This document shows, in pieces, positions 32,108 through 41,120 of a stretch of DNA of 64,000 nucleotides. The DNA lies in NCBI RefSeq assembly GCF_002078605.1, contig NZ_MSJR01000006.1:150054-214053 (forward strand). The letters run 5' to 3'. Both the position numbers and the translations under genes were made by a program. Position 1 is the stretch's first letter. Each line of letters opens with the position of its first letter. The notes beneath the pieces were generated by a model. The model saw only the letters and a list, made by a program, of their open reading frames with translations. It made no database searches and was not told the origin of the DNA. Source of the stretch: Salegentibacter sediminis. Lineage in GTDB: Bacteria; Bacteroidota; Bacteroidia; Flavobacteriales; Flavobacteriaceae.

Positions 32108-32855
32108 ATATAATCTTTTTAATAACTCTTAATTGGTGGGTATGTCGCCGAAGTTCTGAGTTAAAAATTCCCGAGTGGTCCAGCCGATCTATTCTTACCT
32201 TCCCATCGGCGTGAATTATATAATTGTCGGTCATAATAATGCCCACATGATTTATAAGTCCTTCTTTGTCATCAAAAAAGGCAAGGTCTCCAACTTCACT
32301 TTCTTCTATAAAGCTTAATGCTTCCCCCTGTTTAGCCTGTTCAGCAGCATCACGGAAAAGTTTATAACCATTTAACCTGTAGACCATTTGGGTAAAACCA
32401 CTGGAATCTATTCCCAATGGGGATTTTCCGCCCCAGGTATACGGGCTGTTTAGATAGAGAAGTGCAGTCTCGATAAGGTGCGCTTTTGGTTTTTCACCGG
32501 TTTCTCTTTGTCCTTCGTAGACGTGTTGAAATAATGTTAGAGAATTTAAAACCGATCCCAATGGGATAGGCATTAAATGTCCTTTCTCATCGGTAATATA
32601 ATTTATAACATCGGCCGAAAGCTCGGGTTTAGCTTTCTTTAGTTCTAGATACTGTTCCTCCTGGATTTTAAGAAATTGCTTATTGTTTATCCAGGCTTCA
32701 TAATTATCGAATGCAACACGAATTCTGCTCCATTGGCTTCGTTCTTCTAAAATTTTAAAATATTCTCCATAAAGAATCTGAGATACCATTTCACTTTCAT
32801 CTGAAGCTGAACTGCGAAGCGGTACTATGCTTAAGTGGCAAACTCCGTATTGCAT
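32106..32855 (-). CDS. NlpC/P60 family cysteine peptidase with SH3-like domain
   Basis: SPYTWGGKSPLGIDSSGFTQMVYRLNG resembles the NlpC/P60 active-site region (Ser replaces the usual Cys at DSSG); VGDLAFFDDKEGLINHVGIIM (His). Confidence 0.8.
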   Translation of the reverse strand: MQYGVCHLSIVPLRSSASDESEMVSQILYGEYFKILEERSQWSRIRVAFDNYEAWINNKQFLKIQEEQYLELKKAKPELSADVINYITDEKGHLMPIPLGSVLNSLTLFQHVYEGQRETGEKPKAHLIETALLYLNSPYTWGGKSPLGIDSSGFTQMVYRLNGYKLFRDAAEQAKQGEALSFIEESEVGDLAFFDDKEGLINHVGIIMTDNYIIHADGKVRIDRLDHSGIFNSELRRHTHQLRVIKKII

Positions 32856-32880
32856 TCAATATTTTTTTCTAAATCTTATC

Positions 32881-34059
32881 TTAAGCGTTTCTTTCGATAA
32901 CCATTGCAGAGGCACCACCGCCACCGTTACAGATTGCTGCTGCACCAATTTTGGCATTATTCTGCTCCAGAACATTTAGTAGTGTAATAAGAATTCTTAC
33001 ACCACTGCAGCCTAATGGATGACCCAGTGAAACCGCCCCACCATTAACATTGGTTTTATCGGCACTAATATCTAAAATTTTCATATTAGCAAGCCCTACC
33101 ACGGCGAATGCTTCATTGAATTCAAAATAATCAACATCATTTTTAGAAATTCCAGCTTTATCCAGGGCTATTGGTAAAGCTTTAGCTGGCGCGGTCGTAA
33201 ACCATTTTGGTTCCTGTGCAGCATCAGCAAAAGATTTAATAGTCGCTAATACCTTTAATCCTAACTCCTCAGCTTTTTCACGGCTCATTAGAATCATCGC
33301 TCCGGCTCCATCATTAATGGTAGAGGCATTAGCAGCAGTTACAGTACCATCTTTACTAAAGGCGGGTCTAAGAGAGGATAATTTATCCATTCTTACATTC
33401 TTAAACTCCTCATCTTCTTTTACTATAATTGGATCTCCTTTGCGTTGTGGCACTTCCACAGGCACTACTTCATTATCAAATTTTCCTTCTGCCCAGGCTT
33501 TTGCAGAGCGTTCGTAAGATTGTCTGGCAAAATCATCCTGGTCTTCCCTGGAGAAATTATGTTCCTTAGCACAAAGGTCACCACAAACTCCCATCGCATT
33601 TTGATCGTAGGCATCTACCAATCCATCGCGTTGTAATCCGTCTACCATCGTGACAGGCCCGAATTTTTGCCCTTTACGCATAGGTACATAATGTGGAATT
33701 AAACTCATATTTTCCATTCCCCCTGCCACAATAATAGAGCTGTCTCCAAGCATAATAGACTGTGCTGCCTGCATTACGGCTTTCATTCCGCTGGCACAAA
33801 CTTTATTCACTGTGGTGCAGGGTACGGTGTCGGGAATTCCGGCGCCAAGTGCGGCCTGTCTGGCTGGAGCCTGCCCAACATTAGCCTGTACAACATTTCC
33901 CATTAAAACCTCTTCCACCAGTTCTGGTTTAAGGTTAATTTTATCCATTGCACCTTTAATGGCAATAGATCCTAATTTGGTGGCCGGAATCGTAGATAGG
34001 CTGCCCAGAAAACTACCTATAGGCGTACGTGCGGCACTTACAATAACAACTTCTTTCAT
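32881..34059 (-). CDS. Acetyl-CoA C-acyltransferase (thiolase)
   Basis: VNKVCASGMKAVMQAAQ (nucleophile Cys), NVNGGAVSLGHPLGCSGVRI, CNGGGGASAMVIE. Confidence 0.95.
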   Translation of the reverse strand: MKEVVIVSAARTPIGSFLGSLSTIPATKLGSIAIKGAMDKINLKPELVEEVLMGNVVQANVGQAPARQAALGAGIPDTVPCTTVNKVCASGMKAVMQAAQSIMLGDSSIIVAGGMENMSLIPHYVPMRKGQKFGPVTMVDGLQRDGLVDAYDQNAMGVCGDLCAKEHNFSREDQDDFARQSYERSAKAWAEGKFDNEVVPVEVPQRKGDPIIVKEDEEFKNVRMDKLSSLRPAFSKDGTVTAANASTINDGAGAMILMSREKAEELGLKVLATIKSFADAAQEPKWFTTAPAKALPIALDKAGISKNDVDYFEFNEAFAVVGLANMKILDISADKTNVNGGAVSLGHPLGCSGVRILITLLNVLEQNNAKIGAAAICNGGGGASAMVIERNA

Positions 34060-34177
34060 ATTATGTTTTGTTTTAGTTTTTCCTTCTATGCGAATTTAGT
34101 GATTTTAATAGGAACTTGACCAACCACTCACCATTCACGCCTATTTTTTAGTACATTTGGACTATAGTACTTTTTGT

Positions 34178-36223
34178 ATGACTAAATTCGTAAATGGCCT
34201 TTATAAAAATCAGGCTTTATTTTACAAAGTATTTTTATTTGCGCTTACCGCAATTTTAATTGTGTACCTCTTACCCAAAGGAGGTAAATTTAAATATGAG
34301 ATTCCCAAAGGTAAGCCATGGCAATATGAAAATCTCTATGCTCCCTTCGATTTTGCTATTCTGAAGACCGAAGAGGAGATTCAGGCTGAACGCCAGGAAA
34401 TCACCCGAAATCATACGCCCTATTTTCAGTTGGATGAATCCAAATTACCTGAAATAAAAGCACAGGCCCAGTCAGAAATCGAGCTAATCTTCACTGATAG
34501 TATTTTGAATATTTATCAAAATCAGATTGAAGATTTTGTAGATTCCAGTCTCGATGATTTATATGAGAATGGAATCCTACAAGAAAGTAATCGCCTGGAT
34601 CCCGATCAACTGGTGTATCTACGACGAGGAAATGAAGCCTTTGAAATTCCATATAAAAGGATTCTCAAATTAAACCAGGTTAGAGATGCCCTCGCCATAA
34701 AAATTGAAAATTCAAATCTCAATTCCCTCAAAGATGGCCTATTGGAGGTTTTCTTTAACTCGGTTGAGCCTAATGTTGAATTTGATAATGAACTCACACA
34801 GCGGGAGCTGGAAAGTAAACTGAACAATATTTCCTACACCCGTGGAAATGTCGAACAGGGGAGTAGGGTTATCGCTAAAGGAGAAGTGGTTGAAGGCAAT
34901 AAATATCATATTCTAAGATCTCTTAAAACCGAATATGAATCACAGGTATGGAGTGGTAGTAATTACGTCTGGATTATTGTAGGATATAGCACTCTGGTAG
35001 CTCTGGCCTTGCTCATGTTGCTACTTTTTATAAGAAAATATCGGTATGATATCTTTGAAAACAATGTGAAAGTCACTTTTATTTTCTTCAATATCCTGTT
35101 TATGGTGATGCTCACCACTTTGGTGGTAAGGTTTAATATCGATTACGTGTATGTTGTTCCTCTGGCGGTTTTACCACTTACCTTAAAGGCCTTTTTTGAT
35201 TCACGGCTGGGACTCTTTACTCATGTGGTAACGGTACTTCTTCTGGGCTTCATCGTGCCGAACAGTTATGAATACATGTTCCTTCAAATTATTGCAGGAA
35301 TTGTTACAATCCTCACAGTTTCGGAATTGTATAAACGGGCAAACCTGTTTATCTCAGTAGGAGAGATCACCCTGGTTTATATTATAAGTTACTTCGCCTT
35401 TACGATAATTCAGGAAGGAAGTATTGCTGAGATAGAAGCCGAAGTTTTTCTCACATTTTTATTGGGTGGGCTGGCTACGCTCTTTGTACAACCGCTAATC
35501 TATATTTACGAAAAAATCTTCGGATTGGTTTCCGATATGTCCTTACTGGAACTTTCAGACACCAATTCCAAATTGCTCAAAGAGATGGCAGAAAAAGCCC
35601 CGGGAACTTTTCATCATTCGCTTAATGTTGCCAATCTCGCTGAAGCTGCTGCCAATGAGATTAATGCTAATGCCATGCTCGTGCGGGTAGGTGCTCTTTA
35701 TCACGATATTGGGAAAATGCATAATCCCACCTATTTTTCTGAAAATCAAACCAGTAATGTGAATACCCACGATGATCTTGATCCCCAGGAGAGTGCTCAA
35801 ATCATAATTGAACACGTGATCAAAGGAATTGAAATAGGTAAAAAGAATAATTTACCAGACCGGGTGATTGACTTTATAAGAACGCATCACGGTACCAGTA
35901 CCGTTTATTTTTTCTATAAAAAAGCAAAGGAGAAAGACGAAAATGTGCCGGCAGATGCTTTCCGTTATCCCGGGCCGATCCCATTTAGTAAGGAAACAGC
36001 AATTTTAATGATGTGTGACGGGGTGGAAGCCGCAAGTAAAAGTCTTAGAGAGCCTACCGCTGGGCTTATAGATAATTTCGTAGAGAAGATCGTGAATAAA
36101 CAAATGGAAGAAGGGCAGTTCCTCAATGCTAATATTACCTTTAAAGAAATTCAACTTATCAAGAAGATTCTTAAACGAAAGCTTAAAAATATATATCATT
36201 TAAGGGTAGAGTACCCCGAATAA
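34178..36223 (+). CDS. 7TM-HD (PgpH-type) HDIG domain phosphohydrolase
   Basis: 7TMR-HDED N-terminal region, multi-TM, HD domain (PGTFHHSLNVANLAEAAANEI, ALYHDIGKMHNPTYFSENQ). Start moved from 34157 to the ATG at 34178. Confidence 0.92.
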   Translation: MTKFVNGLYKNQALFYKVFLFALTAILIVYLLPKGGKFKYEIPKGKPWQYENLYAPFDFAILKTEEEIQAERQEITRNHTPYFQLDESKLPEIKAQAQSEIELIFTDSILNIYQNQIEDFVDSSLDDLYENGILQESNRLDPDQLVYLRRGNEAFEIPYKRILKLNQVRDALAIKIENSNLNSLKDGLLEVFFNSVEPNVEFDNELTQRELESKLNNISYTRGNVEQGSRVIAKGEVVEGNKYHILRSLKTEYESQVWSGSNYVWIIVGYSTLVALALLMLLLFIRKYRYDIFENNVKVTFIFFNILFMVMLTTLVVRFNIDYVYVVPLAVLPLTLKAFFDSRLGLFTHVVTVLLLGFIVPNSYEYMFLQIIAGIVTILTVSELYKRANLFISVGEITLVYIISYFAFTIIQEGSIAEIEAEVFLTFLLGGLATLFVQPLIYIYEKIFGLVSDMSLLELSDTNSKLLKEMAEKAPGTFHHSLNVANLAEAAANEINANAMLVRVGALYHDIGKMHNPTYFSENQTSNVNTHDDLDPQESAQIIIEHVIKGIEIGKKNNLPDRVIDFIRTHHGTSTVYFFYKKAKEKDENVPADAFRYPGPIPFSKETAILMMCDGVEAASKSLREPTAGLIDNFVEKIVNKQMEEGQFLNANITFKEIQLIKKILKRKLKNIYHLRVEYPE

Positions 36224-36250
36224 AAAAAGGTGCATTTAATGCACCTTTTT
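36222..36250. terminator. Bidirectional terminator overlapping the end of the convergent gene
   Basis: AAAAAAAGGTGCATTTAATGCACCTTTTT perfect stem. Confidence 0.8.
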
Positions 36251-36685
36251 AATTTCTCTTTCTTTTTCTTTAAAACTGAACCTGTCTCCGGCTTTTTTGT
36301 CTTTCATCAATTCATAAATTGGAGCTTCTGTTGAAATGGAAAAAACTTTGCTGCCATCCTCAAGTTCTATCTCTCCTATGGGAACAGCTACAAAATATAG
36401 ATCCTTATCGGTTTCTACCACACTGCCAAAATTAACGGTTTCACTATAATGATCCAGATCTATGGCTGCCAGTTTTTCTTTCATTTCCTGGGCCTGATTA
36501 AGGTATTCGGCATACTTTTCGAAATCTCCCAGTAACTGCCCCTTATTATCTTCGTCGTAATCGGTTTTTACATCATTGGCCTCCATGGATTCTTTGATCA
36601 TATCCATTTCCTTTTCATACTTTTCAATTCGCCGGTTTACAGCTTCAAGGCTCTTGTAGTAAATTTCTTTTTTATTAATTGCCAT
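36236..36685 (-). CDS. GreA/GreB-like elongation factor-related protein (putative)
   Basis: N-terminal coiled-coil (KYAEYLNQAQEMKEKLAAID) plus C-terminal FKBP-like Gre region (VNFGSVVETDKD...ISTEAPIYELMKDKKAGDRFSFKEKEREIKKVH). Confidence 0.6.
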   Translation of the reverse strand: MAINKKEIYYKSLEAVNRRIEKYEKEMDMIKESMEANDVKTDYDEDNKGQLLGDFEKYAEYLNQAQEMKEKLAAIDLDHYSETVNFGSVVETDKDLYFVAVPIGEIELEDGSKVFSISTEAPIYELMKDKKAGDRFSFKEKEREIKKVH

Positions 36686-36815
36686 TTTTTACTTTTTTGG
36701 TGTTTTTTTAAAATTAAGTATCGGAAATTCCTTAAAAGAACATTTAGCAAAAATTTAATATCAGAAAATCTTTCAAAACTCCTGGCACATAAGTATAATT
36801 CCTTAAAACAAAGTA

Positions 36816-36851
36816 TTATAAGTTAATAGACTTATAAATATAAATTATAAG
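36816..36851. promoter_or_regulatory. Inverted repeat plus third half-site upstream of SatD-like gene
   Basis: TTATAAGT-taatag-ACTTATAA (36816-36837) and TTATAAG at 36845-36851; TATATTTG box at 36871-36878. Confidence 0.5.
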
Positions 36852-36882
36852 GTTATATGCTAATATTTTGTATATTTGAATT

Positions 36883-37533
36883 ATGATAGCAGTCTTAACA
36901 GCAGATCTTATAGATTCTACAAATTATTCGGAAAGCCTTATGAGCCAGGTTATGGCTGTATTAAAGGAGGAGTTTGCCGATATAGAAAAGAAATATCCTT
37001 CTTCAGAGTTTAATATCTATCGAGGCGATAGTTTTCAGGGCATTCTAAAAAATCCTGCAGAGGCCCTGCTTGTAATGTTACAAATCAAAACAGCCATCTT
37101 AAGCATTTCTACAACAAAAAAAGGAAAATTAAGGGAGGCCGACCTTAGAATAGCTATTGGTGTTGGTAGCCTGGATTACCAGGGCAATAGCGTTGAAGAA
37201 TCTAATGGGCAGGCTTTTCAGTTTTCAGGCCGATCTCTGGATGAAATGAAAGCTGAAGGCCGTAAAACCCGATTAAAAACTCCAAATGAAACTATAAACG
37301 GCGAGTTTGATGCGAGCCTTTTTCTTCTTGATGAAATTACCGATAGATGGAGTACCGCCTCGGCAGAAGTAATATATTTTCTTCTGAAAGGAGCTAAAGA
37401 GAAGGAAATTGCTCTGGAATTAGGCATCAGCCAGTCCGCAGTGAATCAACGCAAAAAAGCAGCCGGTTGGGAAGCAGTAAATGCACTTTTGGTACGTTAC
37501 AATAATATAATTTCCAAAACTTTTATTGAATGA
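36883..37533 (+). CDS. SatD-like protein with cyclase-fold-like N-terminus and C-terminal HTH-like segment
   Basis: VLTADLIDSTNYSE, FNIYRGDSFQGIL, ADLRIAIGVGSLD; C-terminal GAKEKEIALELGISQSAVNQRKKAAGWEAV resembles a HTH. Confidence 0.65.
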   Translation: MIAVLTADLIDSTNYSESLMSQVMAVLKEEFADIEKKYPSSEFNIYRGDSFQGILKNPAEALLVMLQIKTAILSISTTKKGKLREADLRIAIGVGSLDYQGNSVEESNGQAFQFSGRSLDEMKAEGRKTRLKTPNETINGEFDASLFLLDEITDRWSTASAEVIYFLLKGAKEKEIALELGISQSAVNQRKKAAGWEAVNALLVRYNNIISKTFIE

Positions 37534-38261
37534 AAGAAGCAATAATTATTTTACTTCAGCTCTTACTGGCCCACGTATTGACAGATTTTGTACTGCAACC
37601 CACCAGGTTTATTAAACATAAACGCCGTTGGAAACAAAGGTCCTGGTTTCTGTATGTACATTCACTAATAGCAGGCCTTCTAAGTTTATTATTTCTTCAG
37701 GATCCCGGGTTTTGGTTGGTTGCAGTTTTTATTGGAGTCACCCATTTTTTTATTGATCTATGGAAACTTCAGCAGAGGAAGGATAATTTAAGGATCTTCC
37801 TCTTCGATCAGTTTCTTCATTTAGTGGTCATATTCCTGGCTTGGTTATATATTGTAAATGGTTTTGTTGAAATTCTTCCGACCTTGCAAAACCTGCTCAT
37901 AAACACCTATTTTCTTGCCATCTTTATCGGGTATCTCCTTATAATTTTCCCAGCGGGATTTCTTATCGGTAAAGCCACTCAGCGCTGGCAGGAGGAAGTA
38001 GAAGTAGCTCATAAAAAGAATAGCCTTGAAGCGGCCGGGCGGTACATAGGTGTTTTTGAAAGAATTCTTGTGCTCACCTTTATTCTTACCGATAATTTTT
38101 CGGCTATAGGGTTTTTAATCGCTGCCAAATCAATTCTCCGCTTTAGCGATAAAAGTGAAACAGGGGCCCGTAAACAAACCGAATACGTGCTTATTGGTAC
38201 GTTGATGAGTTTCGCGATTACGATTGTAATAGGTTTGCTAATACGCCAGTTCGCGCTCTAA
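37530..38261 (+). CDS. DUF3307-like polytopic membrane protein
   Basis: About six hydrophobic segments with polar motifs HVLTDFVLQP, THFFIDLWK, FDQFLHLVV; ATGA overlap with the SatD-like gene. Confidence 0.65.
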   Translation: MKEAIIILLQLLLAHVLTDFVLQPTRFIKHKRRWKQRSWFLYVHSLIAGLLSLLFLQDPGFWLVAVFIGVTHFFIDLWKLQQRKDNLRIFLFDQFLHLVVIFLAWLYIVNGFVEILPTLQNLLINTYFLAIFIGYLLIIFPAGFLIGKATQRWQEEVEVAHKKNSLEAAGRYIGVFERILVLTFILTDNFSAIGFLIAAKSILRFSDKSETGARKQTEYVLIGTLMSFAITIVIGLLIRQFAL

Positions 38262-38645
38262 TAACTGAATTCTTCCCTGGAGGTTTTGTTTTACAATATT
38301 CATCATCCGTTTATTCAGCGCAGAAGAATTTAGAATATATTTTCTGTATTCTTCAAGGCTAAACTGGCCTATGATGATCCCCTTTAAACTGTTGCGAAAC
38401 TTGATGTCTTTGTGAATAGCATTTTCGATATATTCGAATCTCTTTTCCAGGTTTAGTTCATAAAACGAATTTTTATGTTTTTCGATGTAATTTCTAAAAA
38501 CTTCCAGGATAAGATCTTCCTGGAGTTTAGTAATGGGCCGCAGAGTTTGATTTTGAAAATACTCATCTGAACTCATTTTTTCTGAAACTTTCGCCGAAGG
38601 AATATCGGGTCGCATTTCAATCACTTGTAGATCTCGTAGGTTCAT
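38238..38645 (-). CDS. Conserved hypothetical protein
   Basis: 135 aa, no motif recognised; convergent with and overlapping the 3' end of the DUF3307-like gene. Confidence 0.65.
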   Translation of the reverse strand: MNLRDLQVIEMRPDIPSAKVSEKMSSDEYFQNQTLRPITKLQEDLILEVFRNYIEKHKNSFYELNLEKRFEYIENAIHKDIKFRNSLKGIIIGQFSLEEYRKYILNSSALNKRMMNIVKQNLQGRIQLLERELAY

Positions 38646-38824
38646 AACTAATAGAGTTTCTTAAATTTAAGGAATTAACAGCCAGATTTTTGATGAGCCT
38701 TCAAAGACTTGTAAACCACTTATAAACAACAGCATTTCCGTTAAAATCCTCTTAATCGCCCCAGTGGGCCGCTAACTTCTTTTTATCTTTAATTGAATCC
38801 ATTCTATAATACGAACTATTTAAA

Positions 38825-40177
38825 ATGATAATTTCCAAAAATCCTTACACTGGAGAAGAAATTTCCAGAATAAAGGAATTCACCAAAAACGATATCGAAA
38901 ATGCCCTGGCTAATGCCGAAAAAAGATTTCATTCCTGGAAATCCACAAGTTTTGATAAGCGGGCAGAATTATTGCTAAATCTGGCTAAGGAACTTAAAGA
39001 AAATTCCAAAGAGTATGCTACAGATATTAGCCTGGAGATGGGGAAACCTATTTCCCAGAGTATTGCCGAAATTGAAAAATGTGCCTGGGTTTGTGAGTAT
39101 TATGCCGAAAATGGTGAAAAACAACTTGCTAACGAGAAAATAAAAACAGATGCGGCCGAATCCTACGTAAGTTTTGAACCTCTCGGCGTAATTCTCGCCG
39201 TTATGCCCTGGAATTATCCTTTCTGGCAGGTATTCAGGTTTGCAGCTCCGGCATTAATGGCAGGGAATATAGCGGTACTCAAACATGCCAGCAATGTAAT
39301 GAAATCTGCTGCGAGCATCCAAAAAGCTTTTGAAAGAGCCGGATTTCCAAAAGAGTGTTTTCAAAGCCTGGCCATAGGAAGTGATAAAGTAGAGGTTATA
39401 ATCAGAGATCCAAGAGTAAAAGCAGTTACGCTTACCGGTAGTAATCCTGCCGGAAGTGCTGTTGCTTCTGTTGCCGGAGAAGAAATAAAGAAAACAGTTC
39501 TGGAATTGGGAGGTAGTAATGCGCTCGTTGTTTTTGAGGATGCTAAGCTTCCCGAGACGGTAAAAACCTGTGTGATGGCAAGATTTCAGAATACGGGACA
39601 AAGCTGCATTGCCGGGAAACGTCTTTTGTTACATAAAAACATTGCTGAGGAATTTCTGGAAGAATTCACAAAACAGGTTCGGGAACTTAAAAGTGGAAAT
39701 CCTATGGATGAAGAAACCTTTATAGGAGTACTTGCACGGGAAGATTTGGCAAAGGACATTGAGGAACAGGTTCAGAAATCATTGAAAATGGGAGCAGAAA
39801 TTATTTTAGGCGGAAATCGGGATTCGGCCTATTATGAGCCAAGTATTTTAATAAATGTAAAACCCGGTATGCCGGTATTTGATGAAGAAACATTTGGGCC
39901 GGTAATAGGAGTAACCATTTTCAAAGATGAAAAGGAAGCTATAGAACTTGCTAACCATTCTAAATTCGGCTTGGGCGTCTCGGTATTTACCGAAGACCTG
40001 GATTTCGCCAAAAAAATAATCCCTAAGTTTAATGATGGGGCAGTTTTTATTAATGACCTGGTAAAAAGTGATCCCCGGTTACCTTTTGGAGGTACTAAAA
40101 GTTCAGGTTATGGAAGGGAATTGTCAGAACACGGAATTAGAGAATTTGTTAATCGTAAAACAGTATATTTTAAATAA
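38825..40177 (+). CDS. NAD(P)-dependent aldehyde (succinate-semialdehyde-type) dehydrogenase
   Basis: LAVMPWNYPFWQVFRFAAPALMAGN, LTGSNPAGSAVAS, LELGGSNALVV, FQNTGQSCIAGKR. Confidence 0.93.
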   Translation: MIISKNPYTGEEISRIKEFTKNDIENALANAEKRFHSWKSTSFDKRAELLLNLAKELKENSKEYATDISLEMGKPISQSIAEIEKCAWVCEYYAENGEKQLANEKIKTDAAESYVSFEPLGVILAVMPWNYPFWQVFRFAAPALMAGNIAVLKHASNVMKSAASIQKAFERAGFPKECFQSLAIGSDKVEVIIRDPRVKAVTLTGSNPAGSAVASVAGEEIKKTVLELGGSNALVVFEDAKLPETVKTCVMARFQNTGQSCIAGKRLLLHKNIAEEFLEEFTKQVRELKSGNPMDEETFIGVLAREDLAKDIEEQVQKSLKMGAEIILGGNRDSAYYEPSILINVKPGMPVFDEETFGPVIGVTIFKDEKEAIELANHSKFGLGVSVFTEDLDFAKKIIPKFNDGAVFINDLVKSDPRLPFGGTKSSGYGRELSEHGIREFVNRKTVYFK

Positions 40178-40182
40178 AAATT

Positions 40183-40593
40183 ATGAAACAGGAGATAGCT
40201 GTAACAGTAGATATAGTTGCTTTTTGCAATGCAAATAGCAGAATAAATGTATTATTAATCAAACGAAAAAATGAGCCATTTAAAGGGCAATGGGCAATTC
40301 CCGGCGGTTTTGTTGATGAAAATGAAGACCTTGAAGATGCCGCCAAACGGGAGCTGGCCGAAGAAACCGGGGTAAAAGCCAAAACCCTTGAGCAGGTAAG
40401 AGCCTTTGGAACTCCAGGACGAGACCCGCGGGGACGCATAGTTTCCATAGGTTTTTTAGCCTGGATAGACTGCGAAGAAAATCCGGTAGCAGCTGATGAT
40501 GCCGCAGAAGCCAAATGGTTTAAACTTGATGAGCTTCCGGAATTGGCCTTTGACCACGCCGAAATAATTAAAGCAGCTGAAAATTATTTGTAA
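40183..40593 (+). CDS. NUDIX hydrolase
   Basis: GGFVDENEDLEDAAKRELAEETGVKAKTLEQV matches the Nudix box GX5EX7REUXEEXGU. Confidence 0.95.
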   Translation: MKQEIAVTVDIVAFCNANSRINVLLIKRKNEPFKGQWAIPGGFVDENEDLEDAAKRELAEETGVKAKTLEQVRAFGTPGRDPRGRIVSIGFLAWIDCEENPVAADDAAEAKWFKLDELPELAFDHAEIIKAAENYL

Positions 40594-40724
40594 TGCGAAT
40601 CCAAGAGTAAATCTGCGATAAAAATTTATTTTTTTGATTTTGACCCTGGAGAAAGACCGATTTTCGTAAAAATGAAGGCAGGTTTTTTCAGCCAGGGTTT
40701 AGTTTATTACTTTTAAAATAAAAA

Positions 40725-41120
40725 ATGAGATTTCATACGAGAAAATGGGTAAAACCTCAGGATTTAAACCCCAACGGAACTCTGTTTGGAGGTAGACTTC
40801 TGGAGTGGATTGATGAAGAATGTGCTCTTTATAGTATCATTCAATTGGAAAATCCACGAACGGTGACCAAATATATAAGCGAAATCAATTTTCAGAATTC
40901 TGCACATCAAGGCGATATTGTAGAAATAGGCATTGATGTTCTGAAATTTGGAAATACTTCTTTGAATTTGCGCTGCGAGGTAAGAAATAAAATGACCCGG
41001 GCCGTCATAATTACCATTGAAAAAATAATTATGGTCACTCTTGATAAAGACGGCAAACCGACACCGCACGGAAAAACAAAAATAGAATATGTAAGAGACA
41101 GGCTTAATCAAAACGATTAA
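40725..41120 (+). CDS. Acyl-CoA thioesterase (hotdog fold)
   Basis: LNPNGTLFGGRLLEWIDEECALYSI; INFQNSAHQGDIVEIGIDVLKFGNTSL. Confidence 0.9.
   Translation: MRFHTRKWVKPQDLNPNGTLFGGRLLEWIDEECALYSIIQLENPRTVTKYISEINFQNSAHQGDIVEIGIDVLKFGNTSLNLRCEVRNKMTRAVIITIEKIIMVTLDKDGKPTPHGKTKIEYVRDRLNQND

Noticed and set aside
38700-38730. TTGTAAACC / TTATAAACAAC near 38710 as extra copies of the XRE operator
   Set aside because: Only half-site similarity, no palindrome and no start codon or promoter arrangement like the 9211-9495 array.
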